A stretch of 64,000 bases of DNA from Streptomyces sp. NBC_00239 (GCF_036194065.1 NZ_CP108095.1:4898001-4962000); one strand, 5' to 3'; shown: positions 16,624 through 25,025, numbered from the stretch's first letter. The notes: generated by a model from the sequence alone, not told the origin. Made by a program: numbers and translations.

Positions 16624-17157
16624 TCAGCCCTTCGTGGTGTCGTCGGGGGCGGTCAGGTCGACGGGGCGGACCCCGAAGTGCGTGAGCATGGCCTCGCAGG
16701 ACCGGCAGGGAGGCGCGTAACTGCCGTGCAGGGGGTCGCCGTCCTCGCGGATCCGGCGGGCGGTGATCTTGGCCTGGCGCAGCGAGCGGCGGGCCTCGCC
16801 GTGGGTGAGGGGCTTGCGGGAGGCGCGCTTGCTGCGGGCGCCCTCGACGGCGGTGAGGTGGCGGGAGAGCAGGATCGCCTCCGGACATCGGCCGGTGAAG
16901 CGCTCGCGCCGCCCGGTGTCGAGCGTGTCGAGGAAGTCCTGCACGAGGGGGTGCAGGGCGGGCGGCTGGTCGCCCTTGCCCGCGGTGCCGGTGAGCGTTT
17001 CGCCGCGGACGGAGAGGGCTGCGGCGACGGTGGGGAGGATGCCGTCGCGGCGGAACCTGAGGATCGGGGCCCGGTTGCCCTCGTGGGGGCTCCAGGGGAG
17101 GCGCGGGTCGCCCGTAGTGTCCGGTTCCCGGCTGCTGCGTGGTGCCGTTTTCTGCAT
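16624..17157 (-). CDS. YwqJ-type deaminase-fold protein (putative toxin)
   Basis: A 177-residue protein matching the YwqJ-like deaminase family. Zinc ligands and catalytic Glu are all visible: GRCPEAILLSRHL supplies Cys91 and Glu93, and YAPPCRSCEAML supplies Cys151 and Cys154. Known family members are toxin domains thought to deaminate nucleic-acid or nucleotide targets. Here the domain stands almost alone, with only about 50 extra N-terminal residues. It has no signal peptide, no WXG100 or RHS region, and no secretion leader. ATG at 17157 follows GGAGG at a rather long spacing. It is coupled to the SUKH-3 gene downstream and divergent from two further SUKH-bearing genes. Activity is inferred; residues are intact. 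Confidence 0.85.
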   Translation of the reverse strand: MQKTAPRSSREPDTTGDPRLPWSPHEGNRAPILRFRRDGILPTVAAALSVRGETLTGTAGKGDQPPALHPLVQDFLDTLDTGRRERFTGRCPEAILLSRHLTAVEGARSKRASRKPLTHGEARRSLRQAKITARRIREDGDPLHGSYAPPCRSCEAMLTHFGVRPVDLTAPDDTTKG

Positions 17158-17397
17158 GGTGCTGCTTTCCTCCCGTGGCTCGCGGTGTCCCCGCTGTCGC
17201 GCACGCCCCCGCGCTGTTGGGACAGCCTGCCAAATGTCCCCAGTGATGCGGAAGCGGGGTCGAATATTCGTATCAATTCGGATGTTCCCGGCCGCGCGGG
17301 AGGCATGGGGTGGAGGGTGGCGTACGGGGAGGGGGACGCCCTTGCGGGAGCGCATAGGCTGTGCGGAACCAGCCAGATCCAGCAGGGGGCTACCGCC

Positions 17398-18375
17398 ATG
17401 ACGACAGGTCGGCTCGGGCAGCAGGCCGCGCCACCCAACGCCGCGTACGCCGGGCAGGTCGTGCAGTTTCCCGACCCGGTCCGTGCCACCCGGCATCCCC
17501 GTGGCGTCCGGATGGACGCGAACGGCCATCCGGACTTCTCTCCGTACGCACGTGCGGCCGTGGAGATCGCCGAGCCGCCCGAGGGTTTCGGCGTCGACGA
17601 GCTGCGGCTGACGGACTACGTGTCCGCGAACGCCGCGCTGCACGCCTCGGGGCACGAACTCTGGGACACGGTCGCGCCGGTGGCGACTCCGCACGGCTGG
17701 ACCTGGCACCACGCCTCGGGTTCGCGCCGGCTGGAGCTCGTACCGGTCGAGGTGAAGGCGCTGCTGCGGCACCACGCGGGACTGGTGACGACACCGGTCG
17801 ACCACGCCAAGCGGGGCACCCGGCCGCTCCAGGAGCGGCGCCCGGCGCACTTCGGGCTGCCCAAGACGGTGGTCTCCGTGACGGAGCAGCAGCTCCAGGG
17901 CGTGGAGGAGGACCTGGGCTACCGGCTGCCGGAGGCGTACCGGTCCTTCCTCAAGGCGGCGGGCGGCTGCGCGCCGTCGGGCGCGGCGCTCGACGCGGAG
18001 CTGGGACTGCTGGTCGACCAGCCGTTCCTGACGGTCCGCGACGAGGCCGCGGTCAACGACCTGGTGTACGTCAACAAGTGTCTGCGGGACCACCTGACGA
18101 AGGACTACCTGTGCGTGGCCTTCGTGCAGGGCGGACTGCTCGCGGTGAAGGTGCGCGGGGAGTCGGCCGGCTCGGTGTGGTTCTGCCCGTACGACGATGC
18201 TCGGGACCAGGACGGCTGGACGGTGCAGGAGCGGGTGGAGCGTCTGCTGCTGCCCTGTGGCGAGGACTTCGACGCCTTCCTGGAGCGGCTGGCGGGCAAC
18301 CCGCCCGAGCTGGACACGGTGGCGGGCCTGATGGTGGACGGCGGCTTCGCGCGCGTCGTCCCGGTGGAGGGGTGA
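17398..18375 (+). CDS. WHH/HNH nuclease domain fused to SMI1/KNR4 (SUKH-1) domain
   Basis: A 325-residue protein with two recognisable modules. Residues about 45-135 resemble the WHH/LHH branch of HNH nucleases found in polymorphic toxins. The motif HGWTWHHASGSRRLELVP places Trp103-His104-His105 in the usual context, followed by RHHAG in the position where these toxins have HTGG. Residues about 155-320 are a SUKH-1 (SMI1/KNR4) domain, with VEEDLGYRLPEAYRSFLKAAGG and a late WFCPYDDARDQDGW segment. Toxin and immunity-type domains are therefore joined in one chain. No export signal is seen. ATG at 17398 follows AGGGGG. The next gene begins seven bases after the stop, so both form an operon divergent from the deaminase/SUKH-3 pair. 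Confidence 0.78.
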   Translation: MTTGRLGQQAAPPNAAYAGQVVQFPDPVRATRHPRGVRMDANGHPDFSPYARAAVEIAEPPEGFGVDELRLTDYVSANAALHASGHELWDTVAPVATPHGWTWHHASGSRRLELVPVEVKALLRHHAGLVTTPVDHAKRGTRPLQERRPAHFGLPKTVVSVTEQQLQGVEEDLGYRLPEAYRSFLKAAGGCAPSGAALDAELGLLVDQPFLTVRDEAAVNDLVYVNKCLRDHLTKDYLCVAFVQGGLLAVKVRGESAGSVWFCPYDDARDQDGWTVQERVERLLLPCGEDFDAFLERLAGNPPELDTVAGLMVDGGFARVVPVEG

Positions 18376-18382
18376 CGTCCCG

Positions 18383-20740
18383 GTGGTGACGTTCGCGCAG
18401 GCGCAGGAGCGCGCCGAGGAATGGGTCAACGGGGACGTTCCCGCGTACCAGCACCGTGAGGTGCGGGTCCGGGAGTTCGGCCTCGGGTTCGTGGTGTGGG
18501 CGGAGGACCGTGCCAACGGGCCGGTGTCCGGCGGCGGGCGGCAGCGCCTGGTGATCGCCCGCGACAGCGGTGAGGTCACGCTGTGGCCCGGGCTGCCGGT
18601 GGGCGAGGTCATCCGCCGGTACGAGGAGGAGTACGGGGCGGAGCCGGTGACCGGCGGCGACTCGTCGGTGCCGCCGCCGCGGATCGACTCGGACCAGACG
18701 TCGTTCATGCTGAGCCCGCCGGAGTGGCTGCAGGAGGCCGCGGACCGGGCGGGCATCCCGGACCACCGGCCGGCCGCGGCGCCGGAGCCGGTTCCACCGG
18801 TTCCGTCCGCCTCCCCCGCTGCGGCCCCGGCGTACGAGCCGACCGCGTCGGAGGGCGTCCCGTCGGGCCACACTCCGTGGGCCGGTACGGACACCAACCC
18901 GGAGGCCGGGTCCGACGAGGGCTCGGTGCCGCTGCCCGCGACGGTGTTCGCGCCGCCGCTGTCCGGTGTGGACATCGAGGACACGCCGGGCTCCGGTGTG
19001 GCCCCCGAGGCGAAGACCACGCTGATGGCGGGCGGCAGCCGGCTGCCGAAGACCGCGATCTCCCCGGCGCTCTCCGGGCTGGGACCCGCGGACATCGCCG
19101 ACGACACGACGAGCCGGGCCGAGGTCCGGGGCCCGGCCGCGCCGGCCGGCGGCGACGCCCACCACGCGGCGACGATGCTGGCCGGTCCGTCGGTCACGGG
19201 CGGCCCGTCGGCGCCCGGCGGTCCGGGTGCGGGCGTGCCCGCGCCGCCCGGTCCGCCCGCGCCTCCCGGCCCTCCCGGCCCTCCCGGTCCGCCCGGGATC
19301 CCCGGGGCCGGAGCGCCGCCCGCGCCGCCCGCGCCGCCCGCGCCTCCCGGTCCGCCCGGTGCTCCTGGTGCGCCCGGGGCTCCCGGTGGTGACGCGCACT
19401 ACGCGGCGACGATGCTGGCCGGGCCGTCCGTACCGGCGCCGCCCGGTCCGCCCGGTGCCCCCGGTGCGCCGACGCCGCCCGGTCCGCCGGCGCCGCCCGG
19501 TGCCCCCGGGGCTCCCGGTGGTGACGCGCACCACGCGGCGACGATGCTCGCCGGGCCGTCCGTACCGGCGCCGCCCGGTCCGCCCGGGGCGCCCGTACCG
19601 CCGGGTCCGCCCGGGGCTCCCGGCGGTGACGCGCACCATGCGGCGACGATGCTGGCCGGCCCGCCGGTGACGGGCGGCCCGCCCGCGCCGCCCGGTCCGC
19701 CCGGTGCGCCGCAGTCCGTGCCGCAGGCCGGTCCCGGCGCGGGGCAGCCGCAGGCGCCAGGGGTGCCGACGGTCGGCCCCGGCTACCAGGCCGTGCTGCG
19801 CTACCGCGCGCCCGACGGCTCCGAGCAGCAGCTCATCCGCCGCTCGGCGCCCGGCACGCCGCACCCCGAGTGGCAGATCCTGCACGAGCTGCGCGCGATG
19901 AACGTGCCGCCGCAGCAGGTGCTGGAGCTGCACACCGAGCTGGAGTCGTGCGAACTGCCCGGCGGCTACTGCGCGCGGATGATCCGCGAGACGTGGCCGC
20001 AGGTGCGGATCACGAGCGTGGCCCCGTACGGCACCGACCACGCGGGCCGCCAGCAGGGGATGCGTCACCTGCTGACCCATCAGGGCGAGCTGCACCAGGT
20101 GGCGGACGGTCCGGCGCGTCCGGCGCCGGTCCGCGCCCCGCTGCCGCAGGTGCCGCTCCAGCCGGCGATCCCGATGGAGGGGATCGCGCAGGAGCTGGCG
20201 GGCGCCTTCGGCCCGCAGGGCGTGTTCCGCTACGACCAGCGGGCGGTGTCCCGGCAGGGCGTGCCGGAGATCGTCGCGCAGACGCTCGTCTGGGCGGGTC
20301 TGCCGGTGGACTTCGGGCCGTTCTTCTGGGCGCAGGCGGTGCCCGGCCAGCCGGTGCCGACGCTCGCGGAGCTGGCGGCGCAGCGCGGGGTGGCGGCTGC
20401 CTCGGACGCGGGTTCGTACCTGGTGGTCGGCAGCGACTTCGGCAAGGCGCTGTGCGTCCAGTACGGGACGGCGCACATAGTGGCGGTGCCGGTGGAGGCC
20501 GGTCCCGGCGGTGCTCCGGTGCCGCCGCAGTTCGTGAACTCGAGCCTGCCGCAGTTCGCGCGTTCGCTGGCGATGCTGGGCCACATGTGGCGGCTGCGCA
20601 TGCATCTGACCCCGGAGCAGGCGGGCCGCTGGACCGTCGATTTCCAGGCGAATCTGGCCGGTCTGGATCCGGCCGCGCTGGCGTCGCCGGAGAACTGGTG
20701 GTCGGTACTGCTGGAGCAGATGTGGGACGGCCTGCTGTAA
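18383..20740 (+). CDS. YrhB-like / collagen-like / deaminase / SUKH-4 multidomain protein
   Basis: A 785-residue protein of mixed architecture. Residues about 1-85 resemble the YrhB/Imm35 immunity fold. About 86-255 is a Pro/Ala-rich linker. About 255-446 is a collagen-like Gly-Pro-Pro tract interrupted four times by the unit GGDAH(H/Y)AATMLAGP. About 466-570 looks like a zinc deaminase domain: TPHPEWQILHEL gives His and Glu near 493-495, and CELPGGYC gives Cys near 522 and 529. About 610-785 is a SUKH-4 domain, with FVNSSLPQFARSL and a final NWWSVLLEQMWDGLL. The start is GTG 18383 or GTG 18386, both behind GGAGGGG. No signal peptide was found. Domain names rest on motif recognition; the toxin role is inferred. 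Confidence 0.78.
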   Translation: MVTFAQAQERAEEWVNGDVPAYQHREVRVREFGLGFVVWAEDRANGPVSGGGRQRLVIARDSGEVTLWPGLPVGEVIRRYEEEYGAEPVTGGDSSVPPPRIDSDQTSFMLSPPEWLQEAADRAGIPDHRPAAAPEPVPPVPSASPAAAPAYEPTASEGVPSGHTPWAGTDTNPEAGSDEGSVPLPATVFAPPLSGVDIEDTPGSGVAPEAKTTLMAGGSRLPKTAISPALSGLGPADIADDTTSRAEVRGPAAPAGGDAHHAATMLAGPSVTGGPSAPGGPGAGVPAPPGPPAPPGPPGPPGPPGIPGAGAPPAPPAPPAPPGPPGAPGAPGAPGGDAHYAATMLAGPSVPAPPGPPGAPGAPTPPGPPAPPGAPGAPGGDAHHAATMLAGPSVPAPPGPPGAPVPPGPPGAPGGDAHHAATMLAGPPVTGGPPAPPGPPGAPQSVPQAGPGAGQPQAPGVPTVGPGYQAVLRYRAPDGSEQQLIRRSAPGTPHPEWQILHELRAMNVPPQQVLELHTELESCELPGGYCARMIRETWPQVRITSVAPYGTDHAGRQQGMRHLLTHQGELHQVADGPARPAPVRAPLPQVPLQPAIPMEGIAQELAGAFGPQGVFRYDQRAVSRQGVPEIVAQTLVWAGLPVDFGPFFWAQAVPGQPVPTLAELAAQRGVAAASDAGSYLVVGSDFGKALCVQYGTAHIVAVPVEAGPGGAPVPPQFVNSSLPQFARSLAMLGHMWRLRMHLTPEQAGRWTVDFQANLAGLDPAALASPENWWSVLLEQMWDGLL

Positions 20741-20923
20741 GGACGTCTTACGGGCCGCCCGCCGGGCGGGTCTGAACGAGTGAGCGGACGGCCGGTGCCG
20801 GGACCGAACAGGTCCTCGCGCCGGCCGTTTCGCGTGTCCGGATTCCGGCTTCTGGCGGCAAATGGCGCATCCTTGAGCGGAAGCCGCGTTTGAGACGCGT
20901 GTCCGAGAGAGGGGCTCCCCAGG

Positions 20924-21814
20924 ATGAGTGCAGCCGTGTCACCTCAGGGTTTCGTGACCGTTCGCGGGCGCGGCTACCGGCCGCAAGAGGTGGACCGCCG
21001 GGTCGCCGCGCTGTCCGCGAGCCGTGACGAGGCCTGGGAGCGGGCCGCCCGGCTGACGGTCCTGGCCAAGCGGATGGAGGCGGAGGCGGCCGGGCTGCGC
21101 GAGGCGGTGGCGCAGCTGGCCCCGCAGACCTACGACCTGCTGAGCGAGCGGGCCCGGCGGATCCTTGGGCTGGCGCAGGAGGAGGCGGAGGAGCTCGCCT
21201 TCGAGGCGCGCGGCGACGCGGCGGCCGCGCTGTCCGCGGCCCGGGCCCGTGCGGAGCGCGCGGCGGAACTGGCGCGCGAGGACGCGACGGCGGTGCGGGA
21301 GCAGACCGAGGTGCGCTCCCGGCAGGCGCTGTTGCGGGCGCAGGGCGAGGCCGACGCGCTGCGGCTGGCGGCGCGGCAGGACGCCGAGGAGTGGCGCGGG
21401 CAGGCGCTGGCGGCCCTGCGGGAGATGGGCCACCGCACGGACGCGCTGCTCGCGGAGCAGGAGCAGGAGCACGTCGAGCGGTGGGACGGCGCGGAACGGG
21501 AGTACGCGGCGCGGGCGGCCGGACTGGACGCGCGCCACGCGGAGATGGAGACGTCCGCGCAGAGCCGGCTGGCGGCGGCGAAGCGGGCGTACGCGCTGGC
21601 GGAGGAGGCGGCGCGGCACGGCCAGGAGGACGCGGAGGCGCGGGGCGCGGAGCTGATCGCGCAGGCGCGGGTGGAGGAGGAGCGGATCGTCCGGGAGACG
21701 GACCGGGTGCTGCGCGAGCACGCGGAGGAGCAGGAGGAGATGCGGGCGCACATGAATCACGTGCGCTCCAGCCTCGCGGCTCTGACGGGCCGAGCCGCCC
21801 CGGCGGAGGGCTGA
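20924..21814 (+). CDS. Coiled-coil protein of the DivIVA-like 'cellulose-binding' type
   Basis: A 296-residue, almost wholly alpha-helical protein. It opens with FVTVRGRGYRPQEVDRRVAAL, which resembles the N-terminal membrane-binding motif of DivIVA-like proteins (GYxxxEVD). From about residue 25 to the end it is a long heptad-rich, Ala/Glu/Arg coiled coil. Streptomyces genomes usually label such proteins cellulose-binding proteins, without good biochemical basis. A cytoskeletal or scaffold role in polar growth or spore formation is a reasonable guess. ATG at 20924 follows GAGAGGGG. It stands 183 bases after the multidomain conflict gene; co-transcription is possible but not shown. Confidence 0.82.
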   Translation: MSAAVSPQGFVTVRGRGYRPQEVDRRVAALSASRDEAWERAARLTVLAKRMEAEAAGLREAVAQLAPQTYDLLSERARRILGLAQEEAEELAFEARGDAAAALSAARARAERAAELAREDATAVREQTEVRSRQALLRAQGEADALRLAARQDAEEWRGQALAALREMGHRTDALLAEQEQEHVERWDGAEREYAARAAGLDARHAEMETSAQSRLAAAKRAYALAEEAARHGQEDAEARGAELIAQARVEEERIVRETDRVLREHAEEQEEMRAHMNHVRSSLAALTGRAAPAEG

Positions 21815-21851
21815 CCCCCCGGCCCCGCCGGACTGCCCGAGGGGCCAACTC

Positions 21852-21963
21852 CAGCCTCGCCGGCGTTTGAGGCGCGGGGTTTGGGGCGGAGCCCCAAGAG
21901 CAACCCGGCTCCGCCGGGCACCGGGCTCCACCCGGACCCGCGCCTCAAGCGCCGGCGAGGCTG
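21852..21963. repeat. Palindromic intergenic element, copy B
   Basis: The 112-bp element starts cagcctcgccggcgtttgag and ends with its near-complement (cctcaagcgccggcgaggctg). There is one G:T-type mismatch in the outer arms and internal hairpins (ttggggcggagccccaa; cccggctccgccggg). It lies between the convergent coiled-coil and hydrolase genes. Copy C at 30635 is nearly identical. Confidence 0.85.
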
Positions 21964-22210
21964 GAGGTTGCCTCAGCGCCCGCCTCAAGCGCCGGCGAGG
22001 CTGGAGGTTGCCTCGGCGCGCACCTCAAGCGCCGGCGAGGCTGGAGGTTGCCTCGGCGCGCACCTCAAGCGCCGGCGAGGCTGGAGGTTGCCTCAGCGCC
22101 CGCCTCAAGCGCCGGCGAGGCTGGAGGTTGCCTCAGCGCCCGCCTCAAGCGCCGGCGAGGCTGGAGGTTGCCTCAGCGCCCACCTCGGACGCCGGCGAGG
22201 CTGGGAATCG
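21943..22210. repeat. 40-bp tandem repeat array, six good copies plus one degenerate
   Basis: Units beginning cctcaagcgccggcgaggct start at 21943, 21983, 22023, 22063, 22103 and 22143, an exact 40-base period. A seventh, altered unit starts at 22183. The spacer part alternates between cctcagcgcccg and cctcggcgcgca. The array grows out of the right arm of palindromic element B, so it looks like an expansion of that arm. It contains no gene and does not have the structure of a CRISPR array. Confidence 0.88.
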
Positions 22211-22275
22211 CGCCCCAGGGCACTGGCGAGGCCGCGGTGGCCTCCTCCCAGGTCCGCTCGGGGCGGCGGCGGGTT

Positions 22276-23172
22276 TCAGTGGCCGGTTCGGCGGAGGAAG
22301 TCGGCGATCAGGGGGGCGATTTCGGGGAGGTGTTCCTCCAGGGCGAAGTGGCCGGTGGGGAAGAGGTGCAGGGCCGCGTCGGGGAGGTCGCGGAGATAGG
22401 CGCGGGCACCCGGCGGGGTGAAGAAGGGGTCGCCCTCGCCCCACAGGATCAGGGCCGGCGGCCTATGGGCGCGCAGCCAGGACTGCCAGGCGGGGTAGCG
22501 CTCGACGTTGGACCGGTAGTCGAGGGCGAGGTCGATCTGGGCGGACTTGCGGCCGGGCAGGTCGAGGAAGTGCTGGTCGAGGGTCCAGCTGTCGGGGTCG
22601 ACGAGCTCGGTCCGGCCGGTGCCGGTCTCGTACTGGAAGCGGGTGCCGGCGGTGGTGAGGAAGCCGGCGATGGCGTCGATGTCGTCGGGGTTCTCGCGGT
22701 CGCGGGCGACGAGTTCGCGGGCGGCGTCGGAGAGCCCTTCGTCGTAGGCGTTCGCGTTCTGGACGATCAGGCCGGTGATCCGCTCGGGGTGGCGTTCGGC
22801 GAGCCGGAAGCCGACGGGCCCGCCGAAGTCGAAGACGTAGAGCGCGAACCGGGTGAGGCCGAGGGCCTCGGTGAAGCCTTCGACCACGTCGGCGAGCCGC
22901 TCGAAGCCGTACGTGAAGGTGTCCGGGGCCTGGGTGTGGCCGAAGCCGGGGTAGTCGGGGGCGATCAGGCGGAACTCGCCGCCGAGGGCGTCCATGAGCC
23001 GGCGGAACTGGTGGGAGGCGCTGGGGAAACCGTGCAGCAGGAGGAGGACGGGGGCGTCGGCCGGGCCGGTCTCGCGGTAGAAGACGCGGACCCCGTCGAC
23101 GTCGACATGGCGGTGGGTGATGCGGGGGACGGACGGCGCGGTGGGTTCGGTGTGGGCGGCGTTCACATGCAT
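22276..23172 (-). CDS. Alpha/beta hydrolase (haloalkane dehalogenase / epoxide hydrolase type)
   Basis: A 298-residue single-domain alpha/beta hydrolase. The oxyanion motif HGFPSASH is at 47-54. The nucleophile elbow reads VFDFGGPVGF, with Asp115 in the nucleophile position instead of Ser, which points to the dehalogenase/epoxide-hydrolase branch. The catalytic His is in GHFALEEH near residue 276. ATG at 23172 follows AGGAGG by six bases; a GTG immediately before is less likely. It is divergent from the CGNR regulator gene with an 81-base shared promoter region, suggesting that the regulator controls it. Substrate unknown. Confidence 0.9.
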   Translation of the reverse strand: MHVNAAHTEPTAPSVPRITHRHVDVDGVRVFYRETGPADAPVLLLLHGFPSASHQFRRLMDALGGEFRLIAPDYPGFGHTQAPDTFTYGFERLADVVEGFTEALGLTRFALYVFDFGGPVGFRLAERHPERITGLIVQNANAYDEGLSDAARELVARDRENPDDIDAIAGFLTTAGTRFQYETGTGRTELVDPDSWTLDQHFLDLPGRKSAQIDLALDYRSNVERYPAWQSWLRAHRPPALILWGEGDPFFTPPGARAYLRDLPDAALHLFPTGHFALEEHLPEIAPLIADFLRRTGH

Positions 23173-23253
23173 CACATGCCTCCTGGTCGCTGGTAGGCAT
23201 TAGTCTGCGCAGAGATCCTTTAATGGGTCAAGAGGTCGATGTAGCATTAGGGC
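23173..23253. promoter_or_regulatory. Divergent promoter region with repeated GCATTAG motif
   Basis: The short region between the hydrolase and CGNR genes contains two copies of a motif: gtaggcattag (about 23193-23203) and gtagcattag (23241-23250). They are about 48 bases apart, in direct orientation. They could be regulator-binding half sites. The second overlaps the expected ribosome-binding region of the CGNR gene. Confidence 0.4.
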
Positions 23254-23856
23254 ATGGAGTTTCCCCTGCTGGGCGAGCCGCTGGCCCTGGACCTCGTGAA
23301 CACCCGGCCGCTCGGGGTGGACCTGCTGGCCACTCCCGAGTCCCTCGACGACTGGCTGCGCGCGCAGGCGGACCGGCTGCCGCCGCTGCCGACGCCGGGT
23401 ACCGGTCCCCGTCGCGATGCCGGCCGTGGTGCCGGTTCCGGCGCGGAAGCCGCTTCCGGCGCCGCCGAGTTGGCCGCCGTACACGCCGTACGGGAGGCCG
23501 CCGCGCAGGCTCTCGGCGCGGGCCGGCTGGGGGAGCGGCCGCCCGCGGAGGCGCTGCGGGTGCTGAACGGGGCCCTGGCCGGTGCGCCGGCACGGCGGGA
23601 GCTGCGCTGGGACGACGCGGGCCCGGTGGCGGCGGAGCTGCGGGAGGGCTCGCGGGCCGACCGGCTCGCCGCGGTGCTCGCGGAGTCCGTCGCCGAGCTG
23701 CTGCTCGATCCCCGGCTGGGTCAGGTGCGGGCCTGCGAAGGCGCCGACTGCGTACTGCTGTTCCTGCCGGCCCATCCGCGGCGCCGCTGGTGCGTGGCCT
23801 CGGCGTGCGGCAACCGGGCCCGCGTCGCCCGCTACTACCAGCGGCACAAGGGCTGA
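23254..23856 (+). CDS. CGNR zinc-finger / ABATE domain regulator
   Basis: A 200-residue protein with the N-terminal ABATE (stress-response) region beginning LLGEPLALDLVNTRP. A C-terminal CGNR zinc finger has ACEGADCVLLFL, then RRRWCVASACGNRARVARYYQRHK, giving four cysteines and the CGNR signature. Such proteins are putative DNA-binding regulators. The start is ATG 23254; the ribosome site is weak. Divergent orientation to the hydrolase gene suggests local control of it, possibly with self-regulation. The Ala/Gly-rich insert around 45-65 is a low-complexity linker. Confidence 0.9.
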   Translation: MEFPLLGEPLALDLVNTRPLGVDLLATPESLDDWLRAQADRLPPLPTPGTGPRRDAGRGAGSGAEAASGAAELAAVHAVREAAAQALGAGRLGERPPAEALRVLNGALAGAPARRELRWDDAGPVAAELREGSRADRLAAVLAESVAELLLDPRLGQVRACEGADCVLLFLPAHPRRRWCVASACGNRARVARYYQRHKG

Positions 23857-23919
23857 GCGCCCCGCCGGACGGTCACGGCACCGGACGCCGCGCCCCGGCG
23901 AACTTTCCCGGCCGCAGCG

Positions 23920-24930
23920 CTAGGCGGTACGCGGCTGCTCCGGTACGGCCGGGGCGGGGTGGGCGGCCGGGTCCGGGGCGGTGGTGTCCGCCGGGGACGG
24001 GTCCGGGGACAGGGACAGGGACAGTTCGGCGGCCGGGGCCGGGTCGGTGGCGGGGGCCTGGTTCTCGTCCTGCGGGAAGGTGATCTCGGCGGTGTTGCTC
24101 TCGACCAGGGTGGCCGTGATCACGGTCACGGCGGCGGTGACGGGCCCGGCCGAGGTGTCGGGCTTCTCGAAGGCGACGGTGACCGAGGTGTCGCCGGTCC
24201 GGGCGCCGGTCAGCTCGTGACCGTCGAGGAGGACGGCGGGTTCGGCCCGGCCGGGCCGGAATCCGGCGCCGGTGACGACGAGTTCGCCGTTCTCGTACCG
24301 TACGCCGGTGATGACGGGGATCGGGCCGCTGACCACCTTGTTGGTGAGGTAGGCCAGGGCCGGACCGCCGGTCAGGAGGGCGATCTCCTCGGGCAGGGCG
24401 GGCAGACCGCGGCTGACGTCGAGGGTGAAGGGGATGACCACGTAGGCGAGGGCGACGCCGTTGAACAGGACGTACTGGAAGTCGGCGAGGTCGGTGCGGC
24501 CGGCGTCGTTGTCGACGAGCTCGCGCAGGCTGGCGCCGCCGGTGTTGCGGGGCTTGACCAGCCGGCCCGCTTCGACCCGGCTGCCGACGATGCCCTTCGC
24601 GCCGAACATGGCGAGGTACGGGCCGCCGAGAAGCAGCAGGTAGAGCGGCGCGAGCGGGTCCAGCGGGCCGTGCTCGCCCTTGAAGTACGACAGTCCCTCG
24701 CCGGTGGCCAGGGCGTAGCCGAGCAGGGTCAGCAGCATCCAGGCCAGCACCAGCGACCAGGCCAGGGCGAAGGTGCGGGAGGTGGAGTACCGGCCGTCCT
24801 TGCCGAGCATCGGCCGCTTCCAGGCCAGCAGCGCCGCCGCGGCGGCCGCGCCCACCGCCACGGACGTGCCGGTCACCCATGTCTCGACGCTCAACTTCGC
24901 TCCCGCCCCCGCCTGCTGATCTCCGTTCAC
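23920..24930 (-). CDS. Membrane protein with C-terminal IPT/TIG-like domain
   Basis: A 336-residue protein. The N-terminal two-thirds has hydrophobic spans at about 18-38, 56-77 and 88-110 and a further one near 160-180, so it is an integral membrane protein. The region PIPVITGVRYENGELVVTGAGF onwards (about 210-285) looks like an immunoglobulin-like IPT/TIG fold, followed by a Pro/Ala/Asp-rich tail. Function is not recognised. The start is uncertain: GTG 24930 gives the full frame but has no ribosome site, whereas TTG 24894 has GGGAG five bases upstream. It follows the MFS gene on the same strand after about 95 bases. Confidence 0.75.
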   Translation of the reverse strand: MNGDQQAGAGAKLSVETWVTGTSVAVGAAAAAALLAWKRPMLGKDGRYSTSRTFALAWSLVLAWMLLTLLGYALATGEGLSYFKGEHGPLDPLAPLYLLLLGGPYLAMFGAKGIVGSRVEAGRLVKPRNTGGASLRELVDNDAGRTDLADFQYVLFNGVALAYVVIPFTLDVSRGLPALPEEIALLTGGPALAYLTNKVVSGPIPVITGVRYENGELVVTGAGFRPGRAEPAVLLDGHELTGARTGDTSVTVAFEKPDTSAGPVTAAVTVITATLVESNTAEITFPQDENQAPATDPAPAAELSLSLSPDPSPADTTAPDPAAHPAPAVPEQPRTA

Positions 24931-25025
24931 CGGTTTACCGCGCGTCCGGGGACATGACAAGGGTGATCTGTCAGGGCCGGGTCCCTCCCTCGCGGGGAGC
25001 ATGGATCCCTCCCGCCGGTGCGGTA

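Noticed and set aside
16085..20740. The conflict cluster considered as a mobile island
   Set aside because: No integrase, transposase, tRNA-linked direct repeats or clear drop in GC was seen. It may be an old resident locus, so no mobile-element feature is claimed.
21943..22210. Regular 40-bp repeats considered as a CRISPR array
   Set aside because: The repeats run tandemly without unique spacers, the spacer-like part has only two variants, no cas gene is near, and the unit derives from the adjacent palindrome.
21867..22421. Open plus-strand frames across the tandem array (Ala/Arg/Gly repeats)
   Set aside because: Three frames stay open because the period and GC content avoid stops. There is no ribosome site, and they overlap the 3' end of the hydrolase gene on the other strand.
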